Positions 47,110-58,530 are shown, numbered from the stretch's first letter. The stretch: DNA of 64,000 nt from Tenebrio molitor (GCF_963966145.1 NC_091046.1:14446001-14510000); one strand, 5' to 3'. The notes: a model not told the origin generated them from the letters alone. Numbers and translations: made by a program.

Positions 47110-49255
47110 TATATTACATAATTGGAATACTGTAAAAAATCTGGGTTCAACGAATCAATGTGTTTGTTTTAAAATGCCATCGACGTTTCTGGATCTAATT
47201 TAACAGGCAATCGGGACAATCCGTGTTAGACAGATGAGGAAAAAATAAAACATTTTGACACTCATAACTTTTTAATTTCCAAAAAAATTGTAATTTAGAT
47301 AGATGAGCTAGAGTTTTAGAACCTCTGTTTTGTAAACAAGATCATACAAAAGGCTTGCAGCCAAAAAAATTAACCTGTTACTCAACACAAACCTAACAAA
47401 ATTAAATTTCTGTTGTACATAGTAGTTTTGTGTTTAGAATTATAAAATTTTGAAGAGAAGTAAAACTAACAGTTTGAAAGATGTCCAAACACAACATCAA
47501 AAGACAATATGTAAAGGTATAACCAGCCACAGTCTATACAAGTTTTATTATCAAAAACTGTGTTTTGGAAATAACCAGAGAGGAAGGATATGTAGGTAAT
47601 TGATATTTATATTTTTATAGGTAACTAATATTCGCGAGTTAAAATTTTGGCCTATCATCCTCATTAAATGCACTTAAAAATAACTATTCATGAGTCACGC
47701 AGCTGCAAAATTTGGCAGTCAGTTAGAGTTTTTTAGCTGGTCTCTTGGAGAGCACATGTTGATTAATTTCAGCATGGCCGCCCACTAACCGGCAATGCCA
47801 ATGATGTCATCTTCAACATGACGTCATCGGATTCGCACTAATTTTATACCTACGTCGGACCGACCATGCCACCAGCAGTATGCACACAATTCCTGGAACT
47901 GTTATTATTCGCCTAATGCATTTTGCAGTGGCGTACTGGGTTTGTATTGTTAACGAGCGCATTGATTAAATTAGCATCAGAATATTCTGTGGCTTGGAAT
48001 ACGAATGATTTTCCGTGCATTGGAAATGTTCGCTGAAAACGAAGCGACGGTTTTTGTCGTATTTGTACATAAAAAAATTAAAACTGACGTACCCTGAACA
48101 ATGGATTATCTCGATCAATCGACATAAAATATTAGTGGATATGTGGGTCGTGGGTATGGCCGGAACAACCAAAGCGCCCAATTTATATAGAACACCACAT
48201 GATTTATTGAATCAACAAAGACTGCTCTAATCAGAGCTACCTTCAGAATCAGTTGCATTCTGTTATTATAGTTGTTCAGTGGGAACGAGTAAGACTACGC
48301 TAAACACTGCAACATGTTTCAATGGCTAGATGCATAGCGTGAAGAAGTGATAGCGGAAGAGTTAATAACAAGGACAGTGAACGATGCAGTGTCAACCATT
48401 TCCGGTAGCCATGTACAACATTATACTGTACATTTGCCTGCACATATAATACAAATTATTGCAACTAAAATGATGAGTCTTCCATGGTATTACATAAAGA
48501 ATTCATTGTGTGCAAACATTTTTTGTAGCATGACCTTGTTGGAGGAAGTTAGTTTTGTCAATAAGATGATAAATTGAATACAAGTTTTCCTAACCGAGTT
48601 TACCATTATTATGCAATATTCAGAGAATTCTTAACCAAATTTCTAAAAGTTTTCACAATTTATATTCACTCTGAGTATACGAGTATGTATATCGGAATGT
48701 AATTCATAATGTGGGTTGAAAATTTAAGCTAAAAAATGGTAGCTTTTAATAATTTTATTCCCTATTTCAATTTTTCAATGTTAGATCGGTGACTGGCTGA
48801 GTTTCAGGATAAAATTTATTTAATATTTTATTAGTATTTATTTGTGTAGTGCACAATTAATTATCTTGATCTCCATGATGTCATAAAAATGGAACCTAAC
48901 ATTTAAATAAAATGTTTAACTATCTGTTTTAAAAACGTATTTTTTATTTTATTTATCCTTTCCATTATTTCTTTGAAAATGTGGGTTTTTTTGTGATTGA
49001 CACTTATTAATTTTCACATATGGTGGATTGAAACATACTGGAACTCTTTTTTTAATCGAAGGTAAAATAACAAGACCTAATTTTTTATCGGATAAATTTT
49101 TCAATTTCACGAAAACTTTTTGCTTTGACAATTTTATGAATTAAATTTAGGCATTTTTATTTTAGTTATGCCCGAAAGCTTTAGCTCGAGGGTTTAACTT
49201 TTGAATAAATGAAAATGCCCAAATATCAACGAGAATTGGGAAATTTATCAGATTA
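47110..49255. other. Non-coding or unrecognised stretch
   Basis: No domain could be recognised in the short frames at 47966-48577. GC rises modestly around 47.75-48.4 kb, so a decayed or non-coding exon cannot be excluded. Confidence 0.35.
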
Positions 49256-49376
49256 AGGGCCGGATTCACCAACGCCAGTTAAAGTTAACTGTAGGTTAAA
49301 ATATACGAAAACATTGTTATAACAGTAGGTAACTAAAGTAACGAAGCATTTTAACTGGCGTTGTTGAATTCGGGCC
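49256..49376. mobile_element. 121-bp PIF/Harbinger-like MITE
   Basis: GGGCCGGATTCACCAACGCC then AGTTAAA is mirrored by TTTAACT then GGCGTTGTTGAATTCGGGCC. The left flank is TAA; the right flank begins ATAA. G-rich ends with a GGATTCAC motif are typical of Harbinger-type MITEs. Confidence 0.75.
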
Positions 49377-49839
49377 ATAAAAAATTAGGTCGTGTTATTT
49401 TTGGCAAGATTAACTCCAGAATACAAATTTTAACGTTAGGTAATTAAATTTTTTTTTAAAATTATTTATTTATAATACAGTTATTAAAAACACAATTATT
49501 AAAAACAATTTGAGAATCAAAAATTGTCATTTAGATTAAAACTGGTTATTCATTAAAATTATGCAATTTTGTTTATCCGGGTTTTTCTTGATGCGATTGT
49601 ATAATATCTACTCGTATTTTATCTGCAGTTTTAAAATAAATACATAATAATACATACACACATATTCCCATAAGATTGACTAAAGTGGAACTCTCTAAAT
49701 GACTGAAAAAAAATTAAAACAAGTATCAACTTACAAAAATGCGTTGTAACCTATCCATACTTAATTGATGTCCTTTGCTTAGAATAGAGAACAAACACAT
49801 TGTTCATTGTACATTGTTCATCAATATAAAGAAGATATA
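49377..49839. other. AT-rich non-coding stretch
   Basis: Nothing supportable was read here. Confidence 0.4.
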
Positions 49840-49933
49840 CAGGGTTATTATAAATGTTTCTAACATCCACTTTACGTAGCGGCGCACCTAAGTAAAGCGC
49901 ACAGCCACCTACGATGCTAGAAACATTTATATA
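49840..49933. mobile_element. Short MITE piece, CAGGGTTATTATAAATGTTT end, cut by the next element
   Basis: CAGGGTTATTATAAATGTTT then CTAACATC is mirrored by GATGCTAG then AAACATTTATA near 49913-49931. The right tip (ATAACCCTG) is replaced by the start of another element at 49934. It is related to the 54836 and 42357 ends. Confidence 0.65.
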
Positions 49934-50420
49934 CAGGGTGATTCACATAGCCCGTTCGTTAGAAACTTTCTGATTTCCCAAAATCGTATTAGTCGACTGC
50001 TCCAAGTTCAAATAAGATACATATTTTCAAAATGGCAGCACTTCCGGAAATACCGGAAATCGACGCCATCCTTGTTTTTTTAAATTGAAAGGCCCCATTT
50101 TGATTTCACATTTGGATTCTACGTTAAATTTTGAGTTTAGAACGTCCTTCCGTCATCGTTTTTGACCTATGTCATTTTTATTCGCAAAAAAGCGGAGTTG
50201 CTGGGCTTTATTAAAAAAATTATAACTCCTGAACCATCGGAAATAAATAACAGATTTTTTTTTACTGAATTCCCAAAGATTTGGCCGATTTTCTCTGCTA
50301 TTAGCGACATTTTTTTTATGTTTGATAACCCTACTGTCGAAAACTTCATTGTTTTAAATGGCAACTACCACTTCTGACATTAGATATAAATGTAGAATTT
50401 AATTTTAAGGCCACTTTTGT
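49934..50420. mobile_element. Left end and body of a CAGGGTGATTCACATAGCCC element
   Basis: CAGGGTGATTCACATAGCCC after TA has the form of a mariner-like terminal repeat. Its body contains the motif ACTTCCGGAAATACCGGAAA. No mirrored right end was found before the hairpin repeat at 50.55 kb, so the copy is truncated and its right boundary is arbitrary. Confidence 0.5.
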
Positions 50421-50553
50421 TAACATTGTGTAGTCCTATTTCCAGCCATTTTGGCGTAATTTCAATTTTTTGAATAAAATATTCTTTTTTTATGAAGCAA
50501 TTGTTTTATTTGAATTTTTATTCACAAGATAATAAAAAATAAGCAAATTAATA

Positions 50554-50793
50554 AAAATAGTAGTTTATTTGACGAGTTTGTGTGTAAATTGGGCCTTTTT
50601 TGGCACTCGTGCCAAAAAAGGCCCAATTTACACACGAACGAGTTTAATACAACGTTTTTTTGTTCGACGAGCCCCTTAAAGGCTCCAAATAGCTTAAAAC
50701 CTTTAAAATTAGCTTGACGTTTTGTTTTGACAAGTTGTGACATTTATCAAAATCCATTCACATAAGAGAAAATTCTCAAATTCTGACAGTGTC
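50554..50793 (-). repeat. Hairpin repeat family P, copy 3
   Basis: Read on the minus strand it matches copy 2 from GACACTGTCAGAATTTGA to AATAAACTACTATTTT. Its hairpin is nearly perfect (GTGTGTAAATTGGGCCTTTT / AAAAGGCCCAATTTACACAC) with the loop reduced to GGCACTCGTGCC, that is, the 28-bp loop of copy 2 is absent. Confidence 0.85.
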
Positions 50794-50968
50794 AAAGCTG
50801 GCTTGACCCTACAATCTTTTATAGAGACCTGTACATTCACTTTGTGTGTCTATTTGCTACGTTAATTTGTCCTGTGATTGGCTAATTTTAATTTTTTTAT
50901 TTTTAAAAGTCAATTCAAACCACCACCTATATTAGTGTATTGTTTTTATATAAATTATCTTAATTTTA

Positions 50969-51076
50969 GTCGGTCAAAAGGCTGTCGATAAAAAATGGCT
51001 GTCGGTCAAACGGTCTGTCGGTAAAATGGATTGTCAGTAAAAAGGCTGTCGGTAGAATGGCTGTCGGTAAAACGAC
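50969..51076. repeat. Degenerate tandem repeat of an ~18-bp unit
   Basis: Six or so units of GGCTGTCGGTAAAATG-type sequence with substitutions (GTCGGTCAAAAGGCTGTCGA, GGTCTGTCGGTAAAATGG and so on). It ends exactly where the inverted-repeat element at 51078 begins. Confidence 0.8.
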
Positions 51077-51077
51077 C

Positions 51078-52008
51078 TATAATCTATTCATTTTGATTGT
51101 GACCACTCCTTAGTAACTTTTTAGTGGCTAGGTTATTGATAGGGAATTTTAGATAACACTAAATCCAGTCGCAGTTGGCAACTCTCGGAGGCGCCATTTT
51201 GAGAGAAACGTCACGCTCACAGAAGACAGAACGGAGAACGACTTGCGCAAACGTTTTTCGACGTACACTGCGCGCATATCTATAAAAAGGAGTTTTGGTC
51301 GTAGAGGGTTTTGGTACAAAATTTTAGAATTCAAAAAGAAAATGCCACGTCGTCTTCTCAAAGTTGGGACCAAACGGTTAATATTGACTTGTTTTGAGAC
51401 ATTTATTGAAGTCAACGGGAAAACAATTCACAAAGACGAACGTCACCAATAAAGTTAACTCTATTTGTGCTTTTTTTGGTACATTTTGGCTAGTAAGTGT
51501 TGTAGTTTGATACCTTCTGCCTTTTCATCCCCTGTAAATCATTTTTTTGAACTTTCTGTCTGATTAGTTTTTATCTGAAAATATTTGTATTAATCAATGC
51601 TAATTGAAAGTTCTGATAATTTTTAGTAATCCCCAGGCATTTTTCGCGTTTGTCTTACTGCGAAATGACCATTTCCTTCGTTCTTCATTAATATCGAGAA
51701 TTGCATGAGGTGATTTCGAAGTTTTTACGTTAAATAATCTGTACCTGGATATAACCCCACTTTTCAACAGACGTGATCACAGGATCAGACAGACGTTTTT
51801 AGTTTCTCCTACTTCAAATATTGATTTCCGTTATTAATATTGATAAATACATTAATAAATACATTGCTTTACTACCATGGTCAACTTTTGACAATTCTGA
51901 CGTTTTCACATCATGTTCACACCACACACATATTTAGTGTAAAACGTATGCAGCATACAGCTAAACTATGTTTTTCGTTGTGGTCACAATCAAAGTGAAT
52001 AGATATTA
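51078..52008. mobile_element. ~930-bp inverted-repeat element with a GC-richer core
   Basis: TAATCTATTCATTTTGATTG then TGACCAC on the left is mirrored by GTGGTCA then CAATCAAAGTGAATAGATAT on the right (about 28-bp terminal repeats with a two-base offset). The duplication is ambiguous. The core contains CpG-rich sequence at 51170-51300, a TATAAAAAGG word and a small basic ORF (51342-51452). Confidence 0.6.
51342..51452 (+). CDS. Small basic ORF inside the 51078-52008 element (36 aa)
   Basis: A TATAAAAAGG sequence at 51281-51290 lies about 60 bp upstream of this ATG, and AATAAAG (51448-51454) overlaps the stop codon, so a compact transcription unit is imaginable. The peptide begins MPRRLLKVGTKR and is rich in Lys and Arg. 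The same frame is open upstream to 51243. No domain is recognisable and it may be chance. I include it because of the suggestive signals. Confidence 0.2.
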   Translation: MPRRLLKVGTKRLILTCFETFIEVNGKTIHKDERHQ

Positions 52009-52009
52009 C

Positions 52010-52549
52010 ACCCGTTTGCGGGTGTTTGCATTCCCCTTCATGTAAATTATGAAAGGGCCCAGAAACACTGTAACTAGACTCAGGCACTCTTTACTGACGA
52101 GTCCATTTTTAATACACAATATGGTAATAGACTTAATTTCATAAGATGCAAATCATGTGAATCAATGATTTCACGTACAAGATCCAATTGAAAAGGTTTA
52201 GAAGGCTTTAGGGAGATGCTTGACACGATTAGTCTGGACCTTGATACTACCCTTAGTGAAGAATGGGAAAATTCTTCAGGAAATAAGTAAGTACCTACTA
52301 TTCCGGACAAGGAATCTTGGCCAACATTTCTAAAAAAAAAATGATGTAAACCAATCATTAGCGTCATTAATAAATGACATTTATTAAAAATCACTTTGAA
52401 GTTTTTATTCTGACATCAAAAAAAGCAAGGAAATGGCATTATCGAGTCAAAAGTTGGGTTATATTCAATAAAGGCCAGTTCACACATATTTGTCAGTTAA
52501 ATGTCAGTTATGACCAAGATTCCATGTCCGGAATAGTCCGTAAGTAAGT
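52010..52549. other. Non-coding stretch
   Basis: The minus-strand frame at 52080-52394 (104 codons) shows no recognisable domain. No repeat ends were found. Confidence 0.35.
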
Positions 52550-52745
52550 TCGGTGACTTCAAATAAATTCGGAATTAGAGTAGGCTGTGATTTATACATT
52601 TTGTCTATTAACGGTTGGTGATAGACGTTTAAACACGTGTATTGTGCTGTCCAAGGTCACTGCTGTGCCTTTAAAAATTCCATGTTACCAATTTCATAAT
52701 AAAATCAAAGCCTATTCTAATTCCGAATTTATTTGAAGGCACGGT
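52550..52745. mobile_element. ~195-bp inverted-repeat element
   Basis: CTTCAAATAAATTCGGAATT then AGAGTAGGCT on the left is mirrored by AGCCTATTCT then AATTCCGAATTTATTTGAAG on the right; outer bases CGGT / ACGG may continue the match. Non-coding. Confidence 0.75.
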
Positions 52746-53015
52746 ATAAATACCGTGTGATCAACAAGGACTTTAACAGTGTCAGATTTTTCGTATCTTT
52801 GCTAACTCAGCTAATAAATGTCAAGCAACTGTCACTATGAATCAAGTTTTAACGCAAAAATGGTTTTTACTTAAGAACATAAAAGATTAATTTTACTTTC
52901 GTAATGGTGTTTTCAATAACAGAGAATGGACTTACAGTGCTGTTTCCTGTTTGGCCAAGTTTCGGGAAAAATGTCCAAATTTAAATTAAAACAGGTACAG
53001 GCAACCAAAAATATC

Positions 53016-53205
53016 GAGCGATCAAATTAATTTGTAATCGAGTCATCCATGGATTTGAATCCGTATGTCTTTGACTCTTTGCGATTAATATCTCGAGATT
53101 TAAAATGTGTTTCGCGCTGTGATTATTATTGTAGCATGGAGTTCAAGTAACGACATACGGTTTCGGATTCATGGATAACTCGATTACAAATTAATTTGAT
53201 CGCTC
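53016..53205. mobile_element. 190-bp inverted-repeat element
   Basis: GAGCGATCAAATTAATTTGT then AATCGAGT on the left is mirrored by ACTCGATT then ACAAATTAATTTGATCGCTC on the right, continuing through ATCCATG / CATGGAT and GTATGTC / GACATAC. No clear duplication. Confidence 0.85.
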
Positions 53206-53680
53206 TTTAGTTCCATACATCCAGAGCATGTGAGAGTCTAGATTCGGACATACGTCCAGAATGTTAAAGGCTTCTTCGATCTAAATAATTGTTAATTGCA
53301 TTGTATAATGTATTTCATGTAATAACTATCAATATTTGGTTGATGCCAACCCAATTTATCAAGAACTGAAATTTTCCCTTGGTGTTTTGAACAATATGTT
53401 TCTATTCAATTCAAATAAAATTTTGAGTTACTTTAAGTTAAGATAGTTAAAAGCGAGAAAAGACATTGCGAAATTAACCAATCAGACAAGAATACCATCG
53501 AGGACTTAATTGGTCACTACGCAATCGAATATTATCGACCTGCGCGAAACTTTTTGCATATAATCAAATGGGCCACAGCTTTTTCTGAAAGATGTTTGTA
53601 TCATATTGACAATTTAAACATTTTAATTTGTCATTGTGCTTTTTCAAAATCTAAAAATCGTGTTGTAAAACTTTGCCGAG
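53206..53680. other. Non-coding stretch upstream of transposase fossil
   Basis: No terminal repeat that could belong to the transposase at 53681 was found here. Confidence 0.4.
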
Positions 53681-54696
53681 ATGTATTCAGCTGCCGATTA
53701 TGTCGAGATGTTGACTATTATCTGTGGAAAATGCTGGCGGAACGCTAGGGAGGCAGCAAGAGTTTTTTCTGATGGTTTCCCTGACCGACCTTCTCTTGAT
53801 CACAAAACAATTTTGAGAGTATTTGCTGGGGCTCAAGAAACAGGGAAAGTTTTGCCGAATCGGGATGAAATTGGCGGAGGTGCACGAACCGCACGGACCT
53901 TGGCTAATGAAGAGGCAATACTGAATATCGTTGAGGAAGATGGAACTAGAAGTACAAGACAAAATACACAAGACTTGGATATCTCCAGCAGATCGGTACA
54001 TCCTTTCCACTATACTCGTGTGCAACATCTCGAATCAGAAGATTACCCTGCTCGAAGAAATTTTTGTGTTTGGTTGCTTAATAAAGCGGCAGAAGATGAA
54101 AATTTTATTTCACGGATCTTGTTTTCGGACGAATCAAGTTTTGGTCGGCAGGGATGTTTCAACCAGCGAAATTTGCATGCATTTGCATTTGCATCCACGA
54201 GTTATTTATCCGCCTGCATTTCAGCGTCGATTTTTCGTAAATTTGTGGGCAGGACTAGTGGGAGATTCAGTGGTAAGTCAAGATTGTAAAAATTAAAGTG
54301 TTTAGGTATTCTTTACTTTCAGATCAGAGTGATCAGACCTTTTGAATTCCCTGTGCGTTTAACAGGAGCAGTGTACGCAAACTTTTTAAACATAGAACTG
54401 TCTCATTTACTTGAAGATATTCAATTTTTTGCATCAATCAGTGGTTATAACGGGGCTCCACCCCCATTTCAGTAACAATGTGCAAGGTATTTTGAATTGA
54501 ATGAACCCTAGTCGGTGGATCGGACGAGGTGGTCCACGCCACTGCACATCATAACAAGGAGGATCTTTGAAACAGATTGCAAGAAGCTTTTGGAACAATT
54601 AGACCTGAAATGGTCAGGGCCTCTAAATTAAGCTTACTACGGCGTGCACAACTATGTCTCCAAATGAATGGTGGACATTTTGAGCATCTCCTTTAA
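53681..54696 (+). pseudogene. IS630/Tc1/mariner-like transposase with a spliceosomal intron, degenerate
   Basis: The ATG at 53681 starts MYSAADYVEM, the insect-type helix-turn-helix start of this transposase family. Matching blocks follow: FPDRPSLDHKTILRVF, GARTARTLANEEAILNIVEE (second HTH linker), RVQHLESEDYPARRNFCVWL and LFSDESSF with the first catalytic Asp at residue 150. A frameshift near 54175 moves the frame to FVNLWAGLVGDSV. A 50-bp intron (54273-54322) separates this from IRVIRPFEFPVRLTGAVYA. The second catalytic site reads YNGAPP instead of the usual HDGAPP (Asp to Asn). About 60 residues including the third Asp ('PRSPDL') are deleted after RWIGRGGP. The end QMNGGHFEHLL-stop is typical. 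The copy is dead. No terminal repeats were found. Confidence 0.88.
54273..54322 (+). other. 50-bp spliceosomal intron in transposase
   Basis: It has donor GTAAGT, a pyrimidine-rich tract (TTCTTTACTTTCAG) and acceptor AG. Removing it joins ...GLVGDSV to IRVIRPF... in frame (phase 0), restoring continuity of a block that is uninterrupted in related transposases. The length is typical of small insect introns. Confidence 0.8.
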
Positions 54697-54835
54697 TTCT
54701 GTCTTCTTTCTTTGAGTTTTGTTGGTGTTTCGCTTTGTTATTATTTGCTTTCGTTCTATTAAACACGGTTCTTATTAGAACCATCATTTGTTATTTATTT
54801 TACGACTTCCGCCCAATAATAAATTTGTATTAATA

Positions 54836-55065
54836 CAGGGTCATTATAAATTACTGTCTCGTCGCAGTGGGTGTTGGTTACGTAGTTGAATGTGCCGGAA
54901 GCCTCATAACATGAGTGATACTATATCGCCGATAAGGTGGCGCTACTGGCGGTAGTGGAAATCTGTCTACTAGTTTGTCTAACGTTGTGAGGCTGCGGCA
55001 CATCCAAAATTTGTGTGTGGATTTTCAACGCCAACTGCGACGGGACAATCAATTATAATGACCTG
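54836..55065. mobile_element. 230-bp MITE, CAGGGTCATTATAAATTA ends
   Basis: Left CAGGGTCATTATAAATTACT then GTCTCGTCGCAGT; right ACTGCGACGGGAC then AATCAATTATAATGACCTG; TA on both sides. The GC-richer centre includes CCGATAAGGTGGCGCTACTG. Related solo ends are at 42357 and 49840. Confidence 0.92.
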
Positions 55066-55067
55066 TA

Positions 55068-55916
55068 GTTGCGGGCTATACCAAGACAACTTTTATTAAA
55101 TTTGTTGATATTATTCGTAACCTAAGTTTTTTGACAGTGCAATAATGTGCCAAATTTTTTCAATAAAATACAGTCGACTAGATATTTCGAGAATAGTTAA
55201 TCCGCGCTTGGATAACGGGATTGGTGGATTTGATATGCTTATAACTCGATTAAAAAAGCAGATAAGAAAGAAGAATCAATCGTTCCTGTAATACTATTGC
55301 TGTCGGCACAAGTCAGTTTCCTCTGGGGCGTGAGTTGTGCCACACCTGTATATCCTTCAAGCAGTAACATTTTTTTGCCCTGAAATTATGCTCTAATCAA
55401 TGTATTCCAGTGCATTTTGTAGTGTTGAGTTGCAAGCCTTCAATTTAAAATCTCCCAATCTCTCGCTGGACCAAGTATACCTATAAATTTTTCTGACATT
55501 AATTGAACAATAAGCGTTCATATATGAGAAAAATCCTTATAATGAAAATAATCTCTAACGGCTTTCTGAATATATAATTATCTTAACCCTCATTAGTTAC
55601 GTATGTTACTTGTTTAGGGAATGCTCCTTATTTTTTCAGTGACAGTGTTTGTCGTATTTTACGATACTCGTATTATCCGTTCACGATTATTTCAAATTCG
55701 GACTGTCTATGAAAATCTGACATTTTAGTTGGCAATATTGTGGTTTGGCATAATAAATCTATTTTAGGTTATAATTGAATTACACTAAATCAATTAGGGA
55801 ATTGACAACAAGACGAATAATTAATAACGAAACGTCGTATGACAGGACCTGACGTCAATCTAACAAAAAAATATCGTGGCCTCCTGCGTGTTTAAAACAA
55901 TCGTGAACGGCATATA
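55068..55916. other. AT-rich non-coding stretch
   Basis: Nothing supportable was read here. Confidence 0.4.
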
Positions 55917-57691
55917 CAGAGTGATCAACAAGAATCCAAATCAGAGCAAGCGTTGCAAATTATCGGTCACGTCGTAGCAAAATCATATGCACATAAGCGG
56001 TCAAAACATGGGCGTAGACAATTTATGGTCTCAAACGCTACTCAATAAAAAATGATACTTTATGAATTTTAGACGTTGGAATTATAATTGTGCATTTTAT
56101 TATTATTATAAGATAAGGGAGACAATTTATAAGATTAACAAGAGCAACATTTTACATTTGTAAGTGTAAGTAAATTATCATCTTTATTGCCAAACGCGAC
56201 GCTACTGGTACGGAGATGCTTCGTTGAAATGTCACATTTCAAAATTCAAGGTTGTTGTTGTTGACAATTTAAGTGATTTAACCTATAGTGAAATTTTTTT
56301 AATAAACAATTGTCAGTGTCAAAATGAGGTAAAAAACCATACTGTACCACCCTAAAATTTGGACATATGGACCAGCTGTATAACAATTTGACACCAAATC
56401 ATGGTTAAGGTTATGTTCACTTCACTTCCCGTACCTTTTTTCCGTGAATTCATTTTCGAAACAAATTTAATGAGAAATCAGGAGAAACCTTTTCGAATTT
56501 GAAATAAACTCTCGCTCGTTGGGGCGCAGGCTCAGTTACATAAAAAAATGTTGACACTCAATGTGACCAATCGTATTATCATGAAAATCACAGTTTGGCT
56601 CGTACCAACAAGACAACGTTTTGACAATTGTTTATTAAAAAAATTCAACTATAGAAAACAAATCTTCGATTTCGGCAAAGTTTACAGACGTTTATTGAAG
56701 TTGTAAGCAATAATTATCCCAGAATAAGTTGTAAAATGGGTTTTATCATTAAAGAGAAGGCATTTTTATTAGATTATTTTCGAAAGAGGGTGAAACAAGA
56801 AAATGAAGACTGGCCTTACTTTGTACCCCCTTACACTGAAGAATTTCAAGCCAGATGTCCGAACCTGATGGTATTGGTTATCAACAAGTTTATCAATGTC
56901 TTAAAATTATAGTGCCTAATTTTAGCAAATCATAACCCATCATTAAGAAGAAGTCAGGTCAGTCCTTAGTTCCTTTAGAAATGGTGCAAAATGTTCAACA
57001 AATTATCAAGGAACATCCCTCAACTTCCATAAGGCGTTTAAGACAACAAGTTAAATTGTGTTATGGCACTTATCAGAAATTTTTTAAGAAGGATATTAAT
57101 TTGTTTCCCTTTGTGTGTTGCAAGAAATAAAACCCACACATTACCCTAAACAAATTGACAGCATCATAAGGGTTTTTGAAATTATGAGAGGCGAGTTTGA
57201 TTCTGTCTGGACCACAATGGAGAACATTTTGAGCAGTTTTTGTGAAAACTTATTTTTTGACCTTGGAGAATTTAAATGTTTTAAACACTGCTAGAAAAGA
57301 TACGAGTAAGTTCTCAATTACCCAAAAATTAGAGAATAATAAATTTTACACTTTTCTTACAGAAAACAACAAAACAAAGAATTGTGAAAAATAATTATTT
57401 TTAAAATTTTGTAACTCAAGATTGTGCCTTAGAAGGAATTTTGTGTAACTGTGTGTTTTTTCCTTAATCAATAATAAATAATAATTAATTATAACTTGCT
57501 TTTAAATCTATTATTCATGAATTACAAAAAATTTATAAAGGCAATTAATGATAGATTTTTGAGATGTAGGCAACCAACAAAACGAGTGCCACAGCAAGTA
57601 AATAAAAGCGGCTGATCCATGATAGAAATACGTTTCGATAAAACAAAAGATGAGGTAGCACTCTTGATTTGGTTTCTTGTTGATCACTCTG
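55917..57691 (+). mobile_element. 1.78-kb mariner-like transposon with dead transposase
   Basis: Left end CAGAGTGATCAACAAGAATC then CAAATCA; right end TGATTTGGTT then TCTTGTTGATCACTCTG; TA on both sides (55915-55916, 57692-57693). It encloses a plus-strand transposase remnant. An ACCGTGTGATCAACAAGGAC word at 52756 may be the end of a relative. Confidence 0.88.
56734..57300 (+). pseudogene. Transposase N-terminal half, degenerate (within 55917-57691)
   Basis: From MGFIIKEKAFLLDYFRKR the frame gives an N-terminal HTH-like region (DYFRKRVKQENEDWPYFVPP and FQARCPN), then breaks. Matching second-HTH blocks follow in other frames: MVQNVQQIIKEHPSTSIRRL and RQQVKLCYGTYQKFFKKDIN with LFPF, which correspond to the 'HPTTSTRR...G.S..TV.RILK..L.PY' region. 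A block like QEIKPTHYPKQID matches the 'L...DYP.R..FC.W' segment. The DDE catalytic region is missing or unrecognisable. The protein differs more from the 53.7-kb copy than expected for the same subfamily. Confidence 0.7.
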
Positions 57692-57693
57692 TA

Positions 57694-58321
57694 TAATGTA
57701 TTCCAGCTTTAAAAAAACGATGCTTGGCCATGACAATCTGACAGATTTCATCCTGTATATCTGAAGAAAAGTTTGGTTAGGAATTTTGAAAATTTTGAAG
57801 TCAGAATGTTGCCATACTTATGTTCCGCTTTTTTACGAATCGACTAGAAAACCAGAGTGTGTCCGAATTATCGAAGTTGTACTGTATACAGTTTAGGATT
57901 TAATCGAATACAAATTCATTGTTCTCACATTGAAGATGTCCATCAATCTGTTAATAATAATCGCATCGTTACTTACATCGGGCCTCCCTCGTCTAAAATG
58001 TGTGTAGCACTTCAACACACTACGTTTTGTCCCAAAAGAGACAACTTTTGGCATTATGCATTAGTAAACCCTTTAAATTAATACTTTGTGTTGTTTAATT
58101 TAAAATAAATTAGAAAAACGTCAAAATGACATTTATTGATGACGTTATTTACTTTTTCTTTTAGAACCATTTTGCAACATAGGATTTCAAATTTTGTTCA
58201 AAAAGGTTTACAACCAACATGAAATGAAATATAACTACATACTACTTTCCTCAGTACTGCCAATTTAACAAAATTAAAGCATGGCAACCTATTGTTTTTT
58301 TAAAGATGGAATAGATTATAA
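57694..58321. other. Non-coding stretch
   Basis: Nothing supportable; the frame at 57857-58081 lacks recognisable motifs. Confidence 0.4.
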
Positions 58322-58530
58322 AGTTGACTCAAGTTGCAAAAAACCACTTTGCCTTTGCAACAGCACTTTTATGGCATTAGTCATTTGAAATTACTTTAAA
58401 ACTGTACTGATATGGAAAATATTCAATCCAAACTATGATTTTCTGGCCTCTTTGTGCCTTTAATTGGTTCACAAATATTGAAAAAATGCTGTTGCAAATG
58501 ACAAGTGGTTTTTTGCAACTTGAGTCAACT
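58322..58530. mobile_element. 209-bp MITE, AGTTGACTCAAGTTGC ends
   Basis: AGTTGACTCAAGTTGCAAAA then AACCACTT on the left is mirrored by AAGTGGTT then TTTTGCAACTTGAGTCAACT on the right. Inner parts pair CTTTGCAACAGCA with TGCTGTTGCAAATG. A second, truncated copy of one arm lies at 58646-58697 (CTAATGCCATAAAAGTGCTG and TTGCAAATGACAAGTG). Confidence 0.85.

Noticed and set aside
52080..52394. A 104-codon minus-strand frame
   Set aside because: No recognisable protein motif or supporting signals.
53206..54860. Terminal repeats for the 53.7-kb transposase, using the CAGGGTCATTATAAA sequence at 54836 as one end
   Set aside because: That sequence pairs with 55046-55065 to make its own 230-bp MITE, and no mirror exists upstream of 53681.
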